Source of the DNA: Streptomyces sp. AM 2-1-1
GTDB taxonomy: Bacteria > Actinomycetota > Actinomycetes > Streptomycetales > Streptomycetaceae
DNA: 64,000 nucleotides
Direction: 5' to 3'
Assembly: GCF_029167645.1 (NCBI RefSeq)
Contig: NZ_CP119147.1
Span: 5,846,501-5,910,500 of the forward strand
Shown here in pieces: positions 43,842 through 53,019 of the stretch (positions are counted from its first letter, which is position 1; the number at the start of each line of letters is the position of its first letter). The notes beneath the pieces were generated by a model. That model saw nothing but the letters and a program-made list of their open reading frames with translations, was not told where the DNA came from and searched no databases. The translations under genes were made by a program, and so were the position numbers.

Positions 43842-45221
43842 CTATGGCCGGAAGTTGCTGTCCAGACCCTGCCACACCTCGTCGTAGCCGCGCTGCAGCC
43901 GGGGGGTGGAAGCCGCCTGCCCGGTCAGGGCCAGAGGCCGGCGCGTTTCGAACATGAAGGCCAGCCCGTCGTCGATCCGCTGCGGTACGAGCTCCGCCGC
44001 GCTCGCCCGGTCGAAGGTCTCCCGGTCCGGTCCGTGCGCCGACATCATGTTGTGCAGCGAGCCGCCGCCCGGGACGAACCCGCCCGCCTTCGCGTCGTAG
44101 GCGCCCTCGATCAGCCCCATGTACTCGCTCATCACGTTGCGGTGGAAGTAGGGCGGCCGGAAGGTGTCCTCGCCCACCAGCCAGCGCGGGGCGAACACCA
44201 CGAAGTCGACGTCGGCCAGGCCCGGGGTGTCGGTCGGCGAGGTCAGCACGGTGAAGACCGAGGGATCCGGGTGGTCGTAGCTGATGCTGCCGATGACGTT
44301 GAAGCGGCGCAGGTCGTAGACGTACGGGGTGAGGCTGCCGTGCCAGGCGACGACATCCAGGGGCGAGTGGTCGTACGTCGCCGTCCAGAGGTTGCCGCAG
44401 AACTTGTTGATCACCTCGAACGGCCCCCGGAGGTCCTCGTACGCGGCGACCGGGGCGCGGAAGTCCCGTGCGTTGGCCAGCCCGTTGGCGCCGATCGGAC
44501 CCAGCTCAGGGAGCTGGAAGGGGCTGCCGTAGTTCTCGCAGACGTACCCCCGGGCGGTCGTGTCGGGCAGCTCCACCCGGAAGCGCACCCCCCGCGGGAT
44601 CAGCGCCACCTCGCCGGGAGCGGCCCGCAGCACGCCCAGTTCGGTGCGCAGCAGCAGGGCACCCCGCTCGGGAACGATCAGCAGCTCGCCGTCGGAGTCA
44701 CTGAACACGCGTTCCTCCATCGAGGAGTTGGCGTGGTAGAGGTGCACCGCCATGCCGGTGCGCCCGGCCGCGTCGCCGTTGCCGCCCAGCGTCCACAGCC
44801 CGGCCACGAAATCGGTGCCGGGGGCGGGGTCGGGCAGCGGATCCCAGCGGAGCCGGTTGGGGTCGGGCACGGTCTGGGTGAAGGGCGCGGTGCACAGCGA
44901 GCCGTTGCCGGCGCGGACGAACGGCGGATGCGCGGCGGAGGGGCGGATCCGGTACAGCCAGGAGCGGTGGTTGCGCGCCCGGGGCTCGGTGAAGGCGGAG
45001 CCGCTGAGCTGCTCCGCGTACAGCCCGAGCGGCGCGCGCTGGGGGGAGTTGCGGCCGTGCGGCAGCGCGCCCGCCGCCGCCTCCGAGCTGTGCTCGTTGC
45101 CGAACCCGGTGGAGTACGCCAGGGGCCGCCCCGGACCGTCCGTCCCGCCCACCCCTTCCCGACCGCCGCCCGCCGTGCGGTTCCCGCCGTCGGTGCTCCG
45201 CTTGCCGTCCGTGCCGCCCAT
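43842..45221 (-). CDS. hmgA: Homogentisate 1,2-dioxygenase
   Basis: 459 residues from ATG 45221. The enzyme opens the ring of homogentisate to maleylacetoacetate in tyrosine catabolism, using non-haem Fe(II). Family sequence is strong: [80 protein letters not shown]. Iron ligands are expected at His and Glu in [14 protein letters not shown] and at His in [12 protein letters not shown]. The first 35 residues are a Gly-rich extension, so translation might begin later. A 7-bp inverted repeat at 45290 lies in its promoter region, and a TetR gene is divergent from it. Confidence 0.95.
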   Translation of the reverse strand: MGGTDGKRSTDGGNRTAGGGREGVGGTDGPGRPLAYSTGFGNEHSSEAAAGALPHGRNSPQRAPLGLYAEQLSGSAFTEPRARNHRSWLYRIRPSAAHPPFVRAGNGSLCTAPFTQTVPDPNRLRWDPLPDPAPGTDFVAGLWTLGGNGDAAGRTGMAVHLYHANSSMEERVFSDSDGELLIVPERGALLLRTELGVLRAAPGEVALIPRGVRFRVELPDTTARGYVCENYGSPFQLPELGPIGANGLANARDFRAPVAAYEDLRGPFEVINKFCGNLWTATYDHSPLDVVAWHGSLTPYVYDLRRFNVIGSISYDHPDPSVFTVLTSPTDTPGLADVDFVVFAPRWLVGEDTFRPPYFHRNVMSEYMGLIEGAYDAKAGGFVPGGGSLHNMMSAHGPDRETFDRASAAELVPQRIDDGLAFMFETRRPLALTGQAASTPRLQRGYDEVWQGLDSNFRP

Positions 45222-45289
45222 GCCGCTGCTCCCGGTGCCGAGACGGGCCCGCGGCCCTCGGGAGCGCGCGGAAACCGTGGAAGGTCAAT

Positions 45290-45307
45290 CCTATGGACCA
45301 CCGTAGG
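45290..45307. promoter_or_regulatory. Candidate operator between hmgA and tetR
   Basis: CCTATGGACCACCGTAGG is an imperfect inverted repeat (CCTAyGG / CCrTAGG) about 70 bp upstream of hmgA and 130 bp upstream of the TetR gene. Confidence 0.4.
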
Positions 45308-45434
45308 AATGGAGAAGGGGCCCGTCAACGCCCGTCGCCGCGCGCCCCGGGGCCGGACGGGCACGGGCCGTGCCCCCGGGTGCGCGCGCCGGTCCGGCGT
45401 CCCGCCCCGGGCCGGTGCGCGGCATGATGGGACG

Positions 45435-46046
45435 GTGGCCCATCCCGAACCCCACCTGCGCCGCGCCCCCGTCCAGCGGCGCAGCGCCGAACGGCTCACC
45501 CGGATACTCGACGCGTGCGCCGCCCTCCTCGACGAGGCCGGGTACGAGGAGCTCTCCACCCGTGCCGTCGCCGTCCGCGCCGAAGTGCCCATCGGCTCGG
45601 TCTACCGCTTCTTCCCCCACAAGCGCGCCCTGGTCGACGCGCTCGCGGTGCGCAACCTCAACTCGTACACCGAGCGCCTCACCGTCCGGCTCGCCGGTGT
45701 GCCCGCCGCCCACTGGCGGGGCGCCATCGACGCCGTACTCGACGAGTACCTCGCGATGCGGCGCACCGTCCCCGGCTTCGCCCAGGTCGACTTCGGGGCC
45801 GCCGCGCACGCCGAGGACCCGCAGCACCGGGCGAACCACCGGCTCGCGGACCGGCTCGCCGGACTCCTCGCGGGGCACTGGGGGAGCAGCCCGGACGAGG
45901 AGTTGCGGCGGGCCGTCCTGGTCGGTGTGGAGGCGGCCGACGCGACCCTGCAACTCGCCTTCCGGGTGGACCCGTCCGGCGATCCCGCGATCGTCGCCGA
46001 GATCCGGGTGCTGCTCCACGCCTACCTCGCGCGGGTGCTCGACTGA
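45435..46046 (+). CDS. TetR-family transcriptional regulator
   Basis: 203 residues from GTG 45435. The HTH is at residues 15-60: RSAERLTRILDACAALLDEA, GYEELSTRAVAVRAEVPIGS, VYRFFPHKRALVDAL. The C-terminal domain (about 65-200) with YTERLTVRLAGVPAAHWRGA and VEAADATLQLAFR is the ligand-binding part. It is divergent from hmgA and directly upstream of the molybdopterin oxidoreductase gene, whose start is preceded by a TetR-like palindrome at 46212. The latter is the better candidate target. Confidence 0.9.
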   Translation: MAHPEPHLRRAPVQRRSAERLTRILDACAALLDEAGYEELSTRAVAVRAEVPIGSVYRFFPHKRALVDALAVRNLNSYTERLTVRLAGVPAAHWRGAIDAVLDEYLAMRRTVPGFAQVDFGAAAHAEDPQHRANHRLADRLAGLLAGHWGSSPDEELRRAVLVGVEAADATLQLAFRVDPSGDPAIVAEIRVLLHAYLARVLD

Positions 46047-46211
46047 CCGGCTCCGCGCCGGTCCGCCCCTGCGCGGCGGCCGTCCCCCGTGCCGGGGCGG
46101 CCGCCCACCGCGACCGGCCTGCGGGGCCCGGTCCGGGCCCCTGCCCCGGCGGTCGCGCACCCGGTCCGGCACCGTCCGGCCGGCCGGACCGGTCCAAGGA
46201 CTCCCCGACAT

Positions 46212-46229
46212 GCGTACCGGTCGGTATGC
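46212..46229. promoter_or_regulatory. TetR-type operator upstream of the molybdopterin oxidoreductase
   Basis: GCGTACCGGTCGGTATGC pairs with itself at 16 of 18 positions around the centre (TACCG / CGGTA halves). It lies 35 bp before the GTG at 46264. Confidence 0.55.
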
Positions 46230-46263
46230 TCGCCGGGACCCAGCCGCTTCCCGGGGAGGCCCC

Positions 46264-48444
46264 GTGTCCGCCAACTCCCGTACCGCACCGCGCGTCTGCC
46301 CGCTCTGCGAGGCCACCTGCGGGCTGACGCTCACCATCGAGGGGACCACCGTCACGGGTGCGCGCGGAGACCGCGACGACATCTTCAGCCGGGGCTTCAT
46401 CTGCCCCAAGGGAGCCGCCTTCGGCGGCCTCGACGCCGACCCCGACCGGCTCCGCACCCCGCTCGTCCGCCGCGACGGCGTCCTGCGCGAGGCGACCTGG
46501 GAGGAGGCGTTCGCGACCGTCGCCGCCCGCCTCCCCGAGATCACCGGCGCCCACGGCCCGCAGAGCGCCGGAATCGTCCTCGGCAACCCCAACGTCCACA
46601 CCATGGCCGGCGGCCTCTACCCGCCCCTGCTCATCGCCGCCCTGCGCACCCGCAACGTCTTCAGCGCCAGCACCCTCGACCAGATACCCAAGCACGTCTC
46701 CAGCGGGCTGCTCTTCGGCGACGCCAACGCCATCCCCGTCCCCGACCTCGACCGCACGGCACACCTGCTGCTCATCGGCGCCAACCCCCTGGAGTCCAAC
46801 GGCAGTCTCTGCACCGCGCCGGACTTCCCCGGCAAGCTCAAGGCGCTCCTCGCCCGGGGCGGCACGCTCACCGTCGTCGACCCGCGCCGCACCCGCACGG
46901 CCGACCTGGCGGGGCGCCACCTCGCGATCCGGCCCGGCACGGACGCCCTGCTGCTCGCCGCACTCGCCCACGTACTCGTCGACGAGAAGCTCGCCGCCCC
47001 CGGTCCGCTCGCCGAGCACCTGGAAGGGCTCGACCGGCTCGGTGACGCCCTCGCCGACTTCACCCCGGAGGCGGTGGCGGGCCCCTGCGACCTGGAGCCC
47101 GCCACCGTCCGCGCCGTCGCGCGGGAACTCGCCGCCGCGCCGACCGCGGCGGTCTACGGGCGCATCGGCAGCTGCACCGTCGCCCACGGCACCCTCGCCA
47201 GCTGGCTGGTGGACGTCCTCAACATCCTCACCGGCAACCTCGACCGCCCCGGCGGCGCACTCTTCCCGCTCGCCGCCACCGCGCGCCCCCCGCGCCCGGC
47301 CGGCCCCGGCAAGGGCTTCGCCCTCGGCCGGTGGCGCAGCCGGGTCTCCGGACACCCCGAGGCCAAGGGGGAACTCCCCATGGCCGCACTGGCGGAGGAG
47401 ATCGACACCCCCGGAGAGGGCCGCATCCGCGCCCTGGTGGTGCTGGCCGCCAACCCGGTGCTCTCCGCCCCGGACGGCGACCGGCTCGACCGGGCACTCG
47501 CCGACGGGCTCGACTTCATGGTCAGCGTCGACCCCTACCTCAACGAGACCTCCCGGCACGCCGACGTCGTGCTGCCCCCGCCACCGCCCTCGCGCAGCGC
47601 CCACTTCGACTTCGCCCTCAACAGCCTCGCGGTGCGCAACCAGGTCCGCTACACCCGCCCCGCCGTGCCGTTGGACGCGGGGGCCCTCGACGAGAGCGAG
47701 ATCCTCGCCCGGCTGATCCTCGCCGCCGGTGGCACCCACCGCGGCGCACCGGAAGCGGTGGACGCGCACGCCGTCGCCGCCGCGATCGAGCGGGCCGGAG
47801 CACCCGAGGAGCTCGCCGGGCGCCTCTCCGGCGCCAACGGCCCCGAACGCCGGCTCGACCTGATGCTGAGGCTGGGCCCGTACGACCTCACCCTGGACGA
47901 CCTGCTCGCCCACCCGCACGGCATCGACCTCGGTCCGTTGCGCCCCCGGCTGCCCGAGGTCCTCAGGACCCGGTCCGGTCGGATCGAACTGCTCCCCGCA
48001 CCGCTCGCCGCCGATCTCGGCCGGCTGCGGGCGGCGCTCGGTGACACCCCGGCCCCGCTCGTCCTCGTCGGCCGCCGCCATCTGCGCTCCAACAACAGCT
48101 GGATGCACAACCTCCCCGCCCTCAACCGCGGTACGAACACCTGCACCCTCCAGATCCACCCCGAGGACGCCGGCAGGATCGGCCTCACCGAGGGCGCGAC
48201 CGCCCGGATCGAAGCGGCCGGGGGAGCGGTCGAGGCGGCCACCGAGATCACCGACACGGTCCGCGCCGGCGTGGTGAGCCTGCCCCACGGCTGGGGACAC
48301 GGCCGGCCCGGGACCCGGATGGCGGTCGCCGCCGCCCGGCCCGGCGTCAACGTCAACCAACTGCTCGACGGGACCCTCCTCGACCCGCTCTCCGGAACCG
48401 CCGTCCTCAACGGCTTCCCGGTCCTCGTCACCGCGGCCGAATGA
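46264..48444 (+). CDS. Molybdopterin-dependent oxidoreductase (formate dehydrogenase/nitrate reductase-like)
   Basis: 726 residues from GTG 46264 behind GGGGAGG. The N-terminal 4Fe-4S site is CPLCEATCGL with a fourth Cys at GFICPKG. The cofactor domains follow: IVLGNPNVHTMAGG, LDQIPKHVSSGLLFGDANAI, LLIGANPLESNGSL, TVVDPRRTRTADLAGRHLAI, YGRIGSCTVAHGTLASWLVD, and the C-terminal HLRSNNSWMHNLPALNRGTN. In many relatives a Cys, SeCys or Ser binds molybdenum near DQIPKHVSS; I see no Cys there. No electron-transfer or membrane subunit gene is adjacent, so substrate and partner are unknown. Probably cytoplasmic, since no Tat signal is present. Confidence 0.88.
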   Translation: MSANSRTAPRVCPLCEATCGLTLTIEGTTVTGARGDRDDIFSRGFICPKGAAFGGLDADPDRLRTPLVRRDGVLREATWEEAFATVAARLPEITGAHGPQSAGIVLGNPNVHTMAGGLYPPLLIAALRTRNVFSASTLDQIPKHVSSGLLFGDANAIPVPDLDRTAHLLLIGANPLESNGSLCTAPDFPGKLKALLARGGTLTVVDPRRTRTADLAGRHLAIRPGTDALLLAALAHVLVDEKLAAPGPLAEHLEGLDRLGDALADFTPEAVAGPCDLEPATVRAVARELAAAPTAAVYGRIGSCTVAHGTLASWLVDVLNILTGNLDRPGGALFPLAATARPPRPAGPGKGFALGRWRSRVSGHPEAKGELPMAALAEEIDTPGEGRIRALVVLAANPVLSAPDGDRLDRALADGLDFMVSVDPYLNETSRHADVVLPPPPPSRSAHFDFALNSLAVRNQVRYTRPAVPLDAGALDESEILARLILAAGGTHRGAPEAVDAHAVAAAIERAGAPEELAGRLSGANGPERRLDLMLRLGPYDLTLDDLLAHPHGIDLGPLRPRLPEVLRTRSGRIELLPAPLAADLGRLRAALGDTPAPLVLVGRRHLRSNNSWMHNLPALNRGTNTCTLQIHPEDAGRIGLTEGATARIEAAGGAVEAATEITDTVRAGVVSLPHGWGHGRPGTRMAVAAARPGVNVNQLLDGTLLDPLSGTAVLNGFPVLVTAAE

Positions 48445-48448
48445 GTCC

Positions 48449-48489
48449 GGCGGAGGCCCCCGGCCGGGATCCGGCCGGGGGCCTCCGCC
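48449..48489 (+). terminator. Strong hairpin terminator
   Basis: A 19-bp perfect stem (48449-48467 with 48471-48489) with loop GAT starts five bases after the oxidoreductase stop. Confidence 0.8.
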
Positions 48490-48693
48490 GACCGCCGTGC
48501 GCCTCGGCCCGCCCCGGCGAACAGCGAAAACATCGCGCCAACCGGAATATCGCCTGGCACTTCCGGCTCACGTCGCCCCTCCCGTCGCAACCTTCGCGCG
48601 AGTCATTCACACGCCCCTCACCGTGGGCTAACTTCAGGCCACGCAGCCGCTCCCCACCGTGCAGCCGCATCACTTTTCCATGGGCGGAACCTC

Positions 48694-50124
48694 ATGACTC
48701 GCGCGATCTCCCTGCAGGACATCAGCAAGACCTACGGACGGGGTCCGCGTGCCGTGGACCGCTTCTCGCTCGACATCGAACCCGGTGAGTTCGTGGTGCT
48801 GCTCGGCCCCTCGGGCTGCGGCAAATCCACCGTCCTGCGGATGATCGCAGGGCTGGAGGAGGCCACCGAGGGGGAGATCCTGCTCGACGGCGAACCGGCC
48901 TCCCATCTCCAGCCCCGCGAACGGGGCATGGCGATGGTCTTCCAGAACTTCGCCCTCTACCCGAGCATGACGAACCGGGGCAACATCGGCTTCCCCCTCA
49001 AGCTCCAGAACCCGCGCGAGGACAACACCGAGCAGATCGAGGCCACCGCGCGGATGCTGGGCATCGAGGGCGTCCTCGACCGCTACCCGGGTCAGCTCTC
49101 GGGCGGCGAACGCCAGCGCGTCGCCATGGGCCGGGCCATCTCCCGCCGCCCCTCCGTCTTCCTGATGGACGAGCCGCTCTCCAACCTGGACGCCAAGCTC
49201 CGCAACCACCTGCGTGCCGAAATCGCCCAGCTCACGAAGGAGTTGGGGGTCACCACCGTCTACGTCACGCACGACCAGTCGGAGGCCATGTCCCTCGGCG
49301 ACCGGGTCGCCGTGCTGCGCGGCGGGGTGCTCCAGCAGGTCAGCGCCCCGCGCCAGGTGTACGCGCTGCCCGAGAACGTGTTCGTCGCCGCCTTCATCGG
49401 CACCCCGAGGATCAACCTCCTCCAGGCCGTCGTCCACGCGCCGCTCGAAGGCCGGATGTCGCTCGACCTGGGCCGCCAGCGCCTCGCGCTGCCCGAACCC
49501 CTCAGCCCCGACCACCAGTTGCTCCGCATCCAGCAGGGCCGCACCCTCATCGTCGGGCTGCGCTCCGAGGCCGTACGGATCGCCCCGCCCAGTCAGGCCC
49601 GCCCCGGTGAGGTCGCGCTCGGCGGCATCGTCCAGCACGTGGAGTACCAGGGGCACGAGGCGCTGGTGCACCTCAGCACCGGGTCGCAGCCGGCCGTGGT
49701 GCCCGACCTCGAGTCCGCCCGGCCCGAGACGCCCCAGCGCCGACGGCGCGCGGCGGCCGGCCGGCCCGGGCGCGGCGGCGACCTCGGGCCCGCCTCGCGC
49801 GGCGGCCGCAAGGAAGGCGCCACCTGGGGCCGGGGCGGTGGCCTCGGCGTCCTGGAACGCCTGCGGGAGAAGGCCGGACACATCGGCGGGCCGGTCGGGG
49901 CCCTCGGCGAACCGCACCGCGGCGGGGAAGCGTACGCGGGTGCCGGCCCCGACCGGCCGGCCGTCAGCCCCGGCGACCTCGTCGTGCGCACCGGCCCGGA
50001 CATGCGCTTGCGCACCGGCGGCCAGGTGCCCCTCCTGGTGGACCTGGCGCACCTGTACGTCTTCGACCACCAGGGCCGGCGGATCTGCCCGCTGCCGAGG
50101 GACGTGCCGGGCCTGGACGTCTGA
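48694..50124 (+). CDS. ABC transporter ATP-binding protein, MsiK/UgpC-like, with an insertion in the TOBE region
   Basis: 476 residues from ATG 48694, about 100 longer than typical sugar-importer ATPases. Walker A GPSGCGKS (about 38-45), Q-loop MVFQNFALYPSMTNRGNIGF, signature LSGGERQR, Walker B VFLMDEPLSNLD and VYVTHDQSEAMSLGDRVAVL are intact. The regulatory domain runs to VEYQGHEALVHLSTGSQ, is then interrupted by a Gly/Arg-rich segment (about residues 340-425, RRRRAAAGRPGRGGDLGPAS), and resumes with GDLVVRTGPDMRLRTGGQVP. MsiK-like proteins serve several sugar importers at a distance, and no permease gene lies nearby. The insert is unusual and its role unknown. Confidence 0.88.
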   Translation: MTRAISLQDISKTYGRGPRAVDRFSLDIEPGEFVVLLGPSGCGKSTVLRMIAGLEEATEGEILLDGEPASHLQPRERGMAMVFQNFALYPSMTNRGNIGFPLKLQNPREDNTEQIEATARMLGIEGVLDRYPGQLSGGERQRVAMGRAISRRPSVFLMDEPLSNLDAKLRNHLRAEIAQLTKELGVTTVYVTHDQSEAMSLGDRVAVLRGGVLQQVSAPRQVYALPENVFVAAFIGTPRINLLQAVVHAPLEGRMSLDLGRQRLALPEPLSPDHQLLRIQQGRTLIVGLRSEAVRIAPPSQARPGEVALGGIVQHVEYQGHEALVHLSTGSQPAVVPDLESARPETPQRRRRAAAGRPGRGGDLGPASRGGRKEGATWGRGGGLGVLERLREKAGHIGGPVGALGEPHRGGEAYAGAGPDRPAVSPGDLVVRTGPDMRLRTGGQVPLLVDLAHLYVFDHQGRRICPLPRDVPGLDV

Positions 50125-50132
50125 GCCGGGCC

Positions 50133-50162
50133 GGCGGGCTCCCTCCGCGGAGGGAGCCCGCC
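50133..50162. terminator. Bidirectional hairpin terminator
   Basis: A perfect 30-bp palindrome centred at 50147/50148 (GGCGGGCTCCCTCC with its complement) between convergent genes. Confidence 0.8.
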
Positions 50163-50200
50163 GCGGCCGCGGCGGGGCGGCCCTTCCGGCGGGTCGTGCG

Positions 50201-50941
50201 TCAGCCTTCCGCGGGGCCGTCCGGGGCCGTCTCCGGCTTCGCGTACAGGATGTCGCGGGCCTGTTCGGCGGCTCGGGCGATGCTCTCCGAGACGAAGTCG
50301 GTGAAGCGGGCGATGTTCTCCAGGCGGACGGCGGACGGGGTGCCCGGGCCGAGGACACCGACGCCCTGACGTGCGACGTCGGCGAGCTGGGCGGTGGAGC
50401 GGGCGCTGGCCATCACCGACTGGTACCAGACGTCGTCGTCGGCCACGTACCGCTCGCGGCGGCCCTCGTCGCGCTCCCGGCGGACCAGCCCCTGGGTCTC
50501 GAGGTAGGCGATCGACTTGGAGATGGTTGCCGGGCTCACCTGGAGGCGGCGTACCAGCTCGGAGGCGGTGACGCTGCCCGCGTCCGTGGTGTAGAGGCAG
50601 ACCAGGACCCGGGCCATCATCCTGGTCAGGCCGGACTGGACGAGGACGGTCGTGAACGCCTCCTCGTACGCGCGCACCGCCTCGGCTTCGCGGCCGTGCC
50701 CCACGGGCGCCTCCGGCTCCCCGGTGCCCGCGGCCTGCCGGGGACGCTGCGCCCGGCGCCCGGTGGCGCGGTGGGCGAGATCGGCGCGGTAGCCGGCGGG
50801 ACCGCCGTTGCGCATGACCTCGCGGGTGATGGTGGAGGTCGGCCGGTCGAGTCGGCGGGCGATCTCCGCGTAGGCGAGGTCGTCGGCCAGCCCCAGCGCG
50901 ATCTGCTGGCGCTCCTGCTGGGTGAGTCTGCCTCCCGGCAT
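50201..50941 (-). CDS. MarR/GbsR-type regulator with N-terminal IS30-like HTH
   Basis: 246 residues from ATG 50941. Residues 1-60 are a first helix-turn-helix of the HTH_38/IS30 type (GGRLTQQERQQIALGLADDL, YAEIARRLDRPTSTITREVM). Residues about 95-240 are a MarR-like winged helix (SGLTRMMARVLVCLYTTDAG, SVTASELVRRLQVSPATISK, SIAYLETQGLVRRERDEGRR). It is divergent from DUF4097 and the DrrAB-like exporter, and the intergenic region holds a perfect 18-bp palindrome. It most likely represses those genes and itself and is relieved by a toxic compound; the ligand is unknown. Confidence 0.87.
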   Translation of the reverse strand: MPGGRLTQQERQQIALGLADDLAYAEIARRLDRPTSTITREVMRNGGPAGYRADLAHRATGRRAQRPRQAAGTGEPEAPVGHGREAEAVRAYEEAFTTVLVQSGLTRMMARVLVCLYTTDAGSVTASELVRRLQVSPATISKSIAYLETQGLVRRERDEGRRERYVADDDVWYQSVMASARSTAQLADVARQGVGVLGPGTPSAVRLENIARFTDFVSESIARAAEQARDILYAKPETAPDGPAEG

Positions 50942-51046
50942 CGCGTTCTCCTTCGTGGTGCGAGGTCTCCCCAGCCTAGGGGGAACCGTGGCGTTCGCTC
51001 TCAAGCCATTGCAACGGTTGCGCGGTGAGTCGTTGCTTTCGTCGCC

Positions 51047-51064
51047 ATTTCATTGCAATGAAAT
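51047..51064. promoter_or_regulatory. Perfect 18-bp palindrome, probable operator
   Basis: ATTTCATTGCAATGAAAT is its own reverse complement. It lies between the MarR-type regulator and DUF4097 genes, in an AT-rich stretch. GCAACGGTTGC, another palindrome, is at 51011-51021. Confidence 0.6.
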
Positions 51065-51102
51065 ACCTCAATTCACCTGCAAACAAGGGGATGCAGCAGA
51101 AT
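51064..51102. promoter_or_regulatory. Conserved upstream element, copy 2
   Basis: TACCTCAATTCACCTGCAAA then GCAGCAGAAT nine bases later, matching 19217-19257 upstream of the unidentified membrane-protein gene. It abuts the palindrome at 51047. Confidence 0.45.
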
Positions 51103-51196
51103 TCTTTGTTGCTCCAACCGTGAACGCAACGTAGCGTTTCTCTCATCGGAAACGGCGGACCACAGGGGTCCGCACGACGGATGAAGGAGCTGACCG

Positions 51197-51868
51197 ATGC
51201 AGAAGTTCACCACCCCCGCCCCCGTCTCGGCCGTTGTCGAACTCCCCGCGGGGCGCATCCGGTTCATCGCCGCCGACCGGGGTGACACCACGGTCGAGGT
51301 CCTGCCGGCGGACGCCTCGAAGGGCAGGGACGTCAAGGCCGCCGAGCGGATCGAGGTCAGCCACGTGGACGGCGTGCTGCGGGTCGTGGCGCCCGAGGCG
51401 GCGAACCGGATCCTCGGCCCCTCCGGATCCGTCGAGGTGACGGTCCAGCTGCCCGCCGGGTCGAGCGTCGAGGTGAAGGCGGCCGACGCCGAACTCCGCG
51501 GCGTGGGACGGCTCGGCGACGTCACCGTCGAAGGGCAGCGGGCGACGGTCAAGCTCGACGAGACGGCGAGCGCCAAGCTCACCGTCCTCGCCGGGGACAT
51601 CTCCGTCGGCCGCCTGGGCGGGCCCGCGGAGATCAGCACGGAGAAGGGCGACCTCAGCGTCACCGAGGCCGTGCGCGGCACCGTCACCCTGCGCACCGCG
51701 CACGGGGAGATCTCCGTCGGTGCCGCCCGCGGCGTCTCCGCCACCCTGGACGCCGGTACCACGTACGGCCGGGTCCACAACTCCCTCGCCAACGCCGACG
51801 GTGCCGCCGCCGGCCTGAACATCCACGCCACCACCGCCTACGGCGACATCACCGCCCGCAGCCTCTGA
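51197..51868 (+). CDS. DUF4097 family beta-repeat protein
   Basis: 223 residues from ATG 51197 with AAGGAG upstream. No signal peptide or membrane helix is visible. The body is a series of short beta-strands: VVELPAGRIRFIAADRGDTT, VSHVDGVLRVVAPEAAN, VTVQLPAGSSVEVKAADAEL, AKLTVLAGDISVGRLGG, STEKGDLSVTEAVRGTVTLR, TTYGRVHNSLAN. This right-handed beta-helix pattern is DUF4097 (adhesin-like) and is commonly placed before exporter genes of the DrrAB type in Streptomyces. Its role is not established; it may be a scaffold or sensor. It is probably in one operon with the two ABC genes downstream. Confidence 0.85.
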   Translation: MQKFTTPAPVSAVVELPAGRIRFIAADRGDTTVEVLPADASKGRDVKAAERIEVSHVDGVLRVVAPEAANRILGPSGSVEVTVQLPAGSSVEVKAADAELRGVGRLGDVTVEGQRATVKLDETASAKLTVLAGDISVGRLGGPAEISTEKGDLSVTEAVRGTVTLRTAHGEISVGAARGVSATLDAGTTYGRVHNSLANADGAAAGLNIHATTAYGDITARSL

Positions 51869-52026
51869 AGGGCCCGCGGCCTCTGAACGGCCCGCGGCCC
51901 CCGAACGGCCCGCGAACCCCTCACCCCGCCCGCAACCCGTGCGCAGCCCCCGGCTTCCCGGAGGGGCGGCCGCCGGGAAGCCCGGGTCTCCGGAAGGTCC
52001 GCAGCCCCCGACAAGGAGCACTCCCC

Positions 52027-53019
52027 ATGGCACTCCTCACCACCGACCCGGCCATCGTGGCGAACGGGTTGCGCAAGTCGTACGGCGACACGAGCGTGCT
52101 CGACGGCATCGACCTGACCGTCCCGGCCGGTTCGGTGCTGGCGCTGCTCGGCCCGAACGGGGCCGGCAAGACCACCGTCGTCAAGATCCTCTCCACCCTC
52201 GTCGCCGCCGACGCCGGCCAGGCCCGGGTCGCCGGCCACGACCTGACCCGCGACCCGCAGGCCGTCCGGGCCTCGATCGGCGTCACCGGACAGTTCTCCG
52301 CCGTCGACGGACTGATCACCGGCGAGGAGAACATGCTCCTCATGGCCGACCTCCATCACCTCACCCGGGCCGAAGGCCGCCGCACCACCGCCCGGCTCCT
52401 CGAACGCTTCGACCTGACCGACGCCGCGAAGAAGCCCGCCTCCACCTACTCCGGCGGCATGAGACGCCGCCTCGACATCGCCATGACCCTGGTCGGCAGT
52501 CCTCGCGTCATCTTCCTCGACGAACCCACCACCGGGCTCGACCCCCGCTCCCGCCACACCATGTGGGGCATCGTCCGCGAACTCGTCGCCGACGGCGTCA
52601 CCGTCCTCCTCACCACCCAGTACCTCGACGAGGCCGACGAACTCGCCGACCACGTCGCCGTGCTCCACCACGGCGCCATCGCCGCCCACGGCACCCCCGA
52701 CGCACTCAAACGCCTCGTCCCCGGCGGACACGTCCGACTCCGCTTCACCGACCCCACCACCTACCGCGACGCCACCACCGCCCTGACCGACGCCACCCAC
52801 GACGACGACGCCCTCACCCTCCAGATCGCCAGTGACGGCAGTCCACGCGACCTGCGCACCATCCTCGACCGCCTCGACGCCGCCGGCGTCGAAGCCGAGC
52901 ACCTCACCGTCCACACCCCCGACCTCGACGACGTCTTCTTCGCCCTCACCCACACCGCCCACCCCACCCCGCGAACCGGCCCCGACCAGCCCCACCAGCC
53001 CGTGGAGAACCTCCGATGA
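52027..53019 (+). CDS. Daunorubicin-resistance-type ABC transporter ATPase (DrrA-like)
   Basis: 330 residues from ATG 52027 after an AAGGAG site. Walker A is GPNGAGKT (about 41-48), the Q-loop VTGQFSAVDGLITGEENMLL is of the DrrA type, the signature is YSGGMRRR, Walker B IFLDEPTTGLD and the switch region LLTTQYLDEAD. The DrrA C-terminal domain follows (HVRLRFTDPTTYRDATTALT, LTVHTPDLDDVFFALT). It overlaps its permease by four bases (ATGA). The pair exports a hydrophobic compound or lipid; the substrate is not shown. Confidence 0.93.
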   Translation: MALLTTDPAIVANGLRKSYGDTSVLDGIDLTVPAGSVLALLGPNGAGKTTVVKILSTLVAADAGQARVAGHDLTRDPQAVRASIGVTGQFSAVDGLITGEENMLLMADLHHLTRAEGRRTTARLLERFDLTDAAKKPASTYSGGMRRRLDIAMTLVGSPRVIFLDEPTTGLDPRSRHTMWGIVRELVADGVTVLLTTQYLDEADELADHVAVLHHGAIAAHGTPDALKRLVPGGHVRLRFTDPTTYRDATTALTDATHDDDALTLQIASDGSPRDLRTILDRLDAAGVEAEHLTVHTPDLDDVFFALTHTAHPTPRTGPDQPHQPVENLR

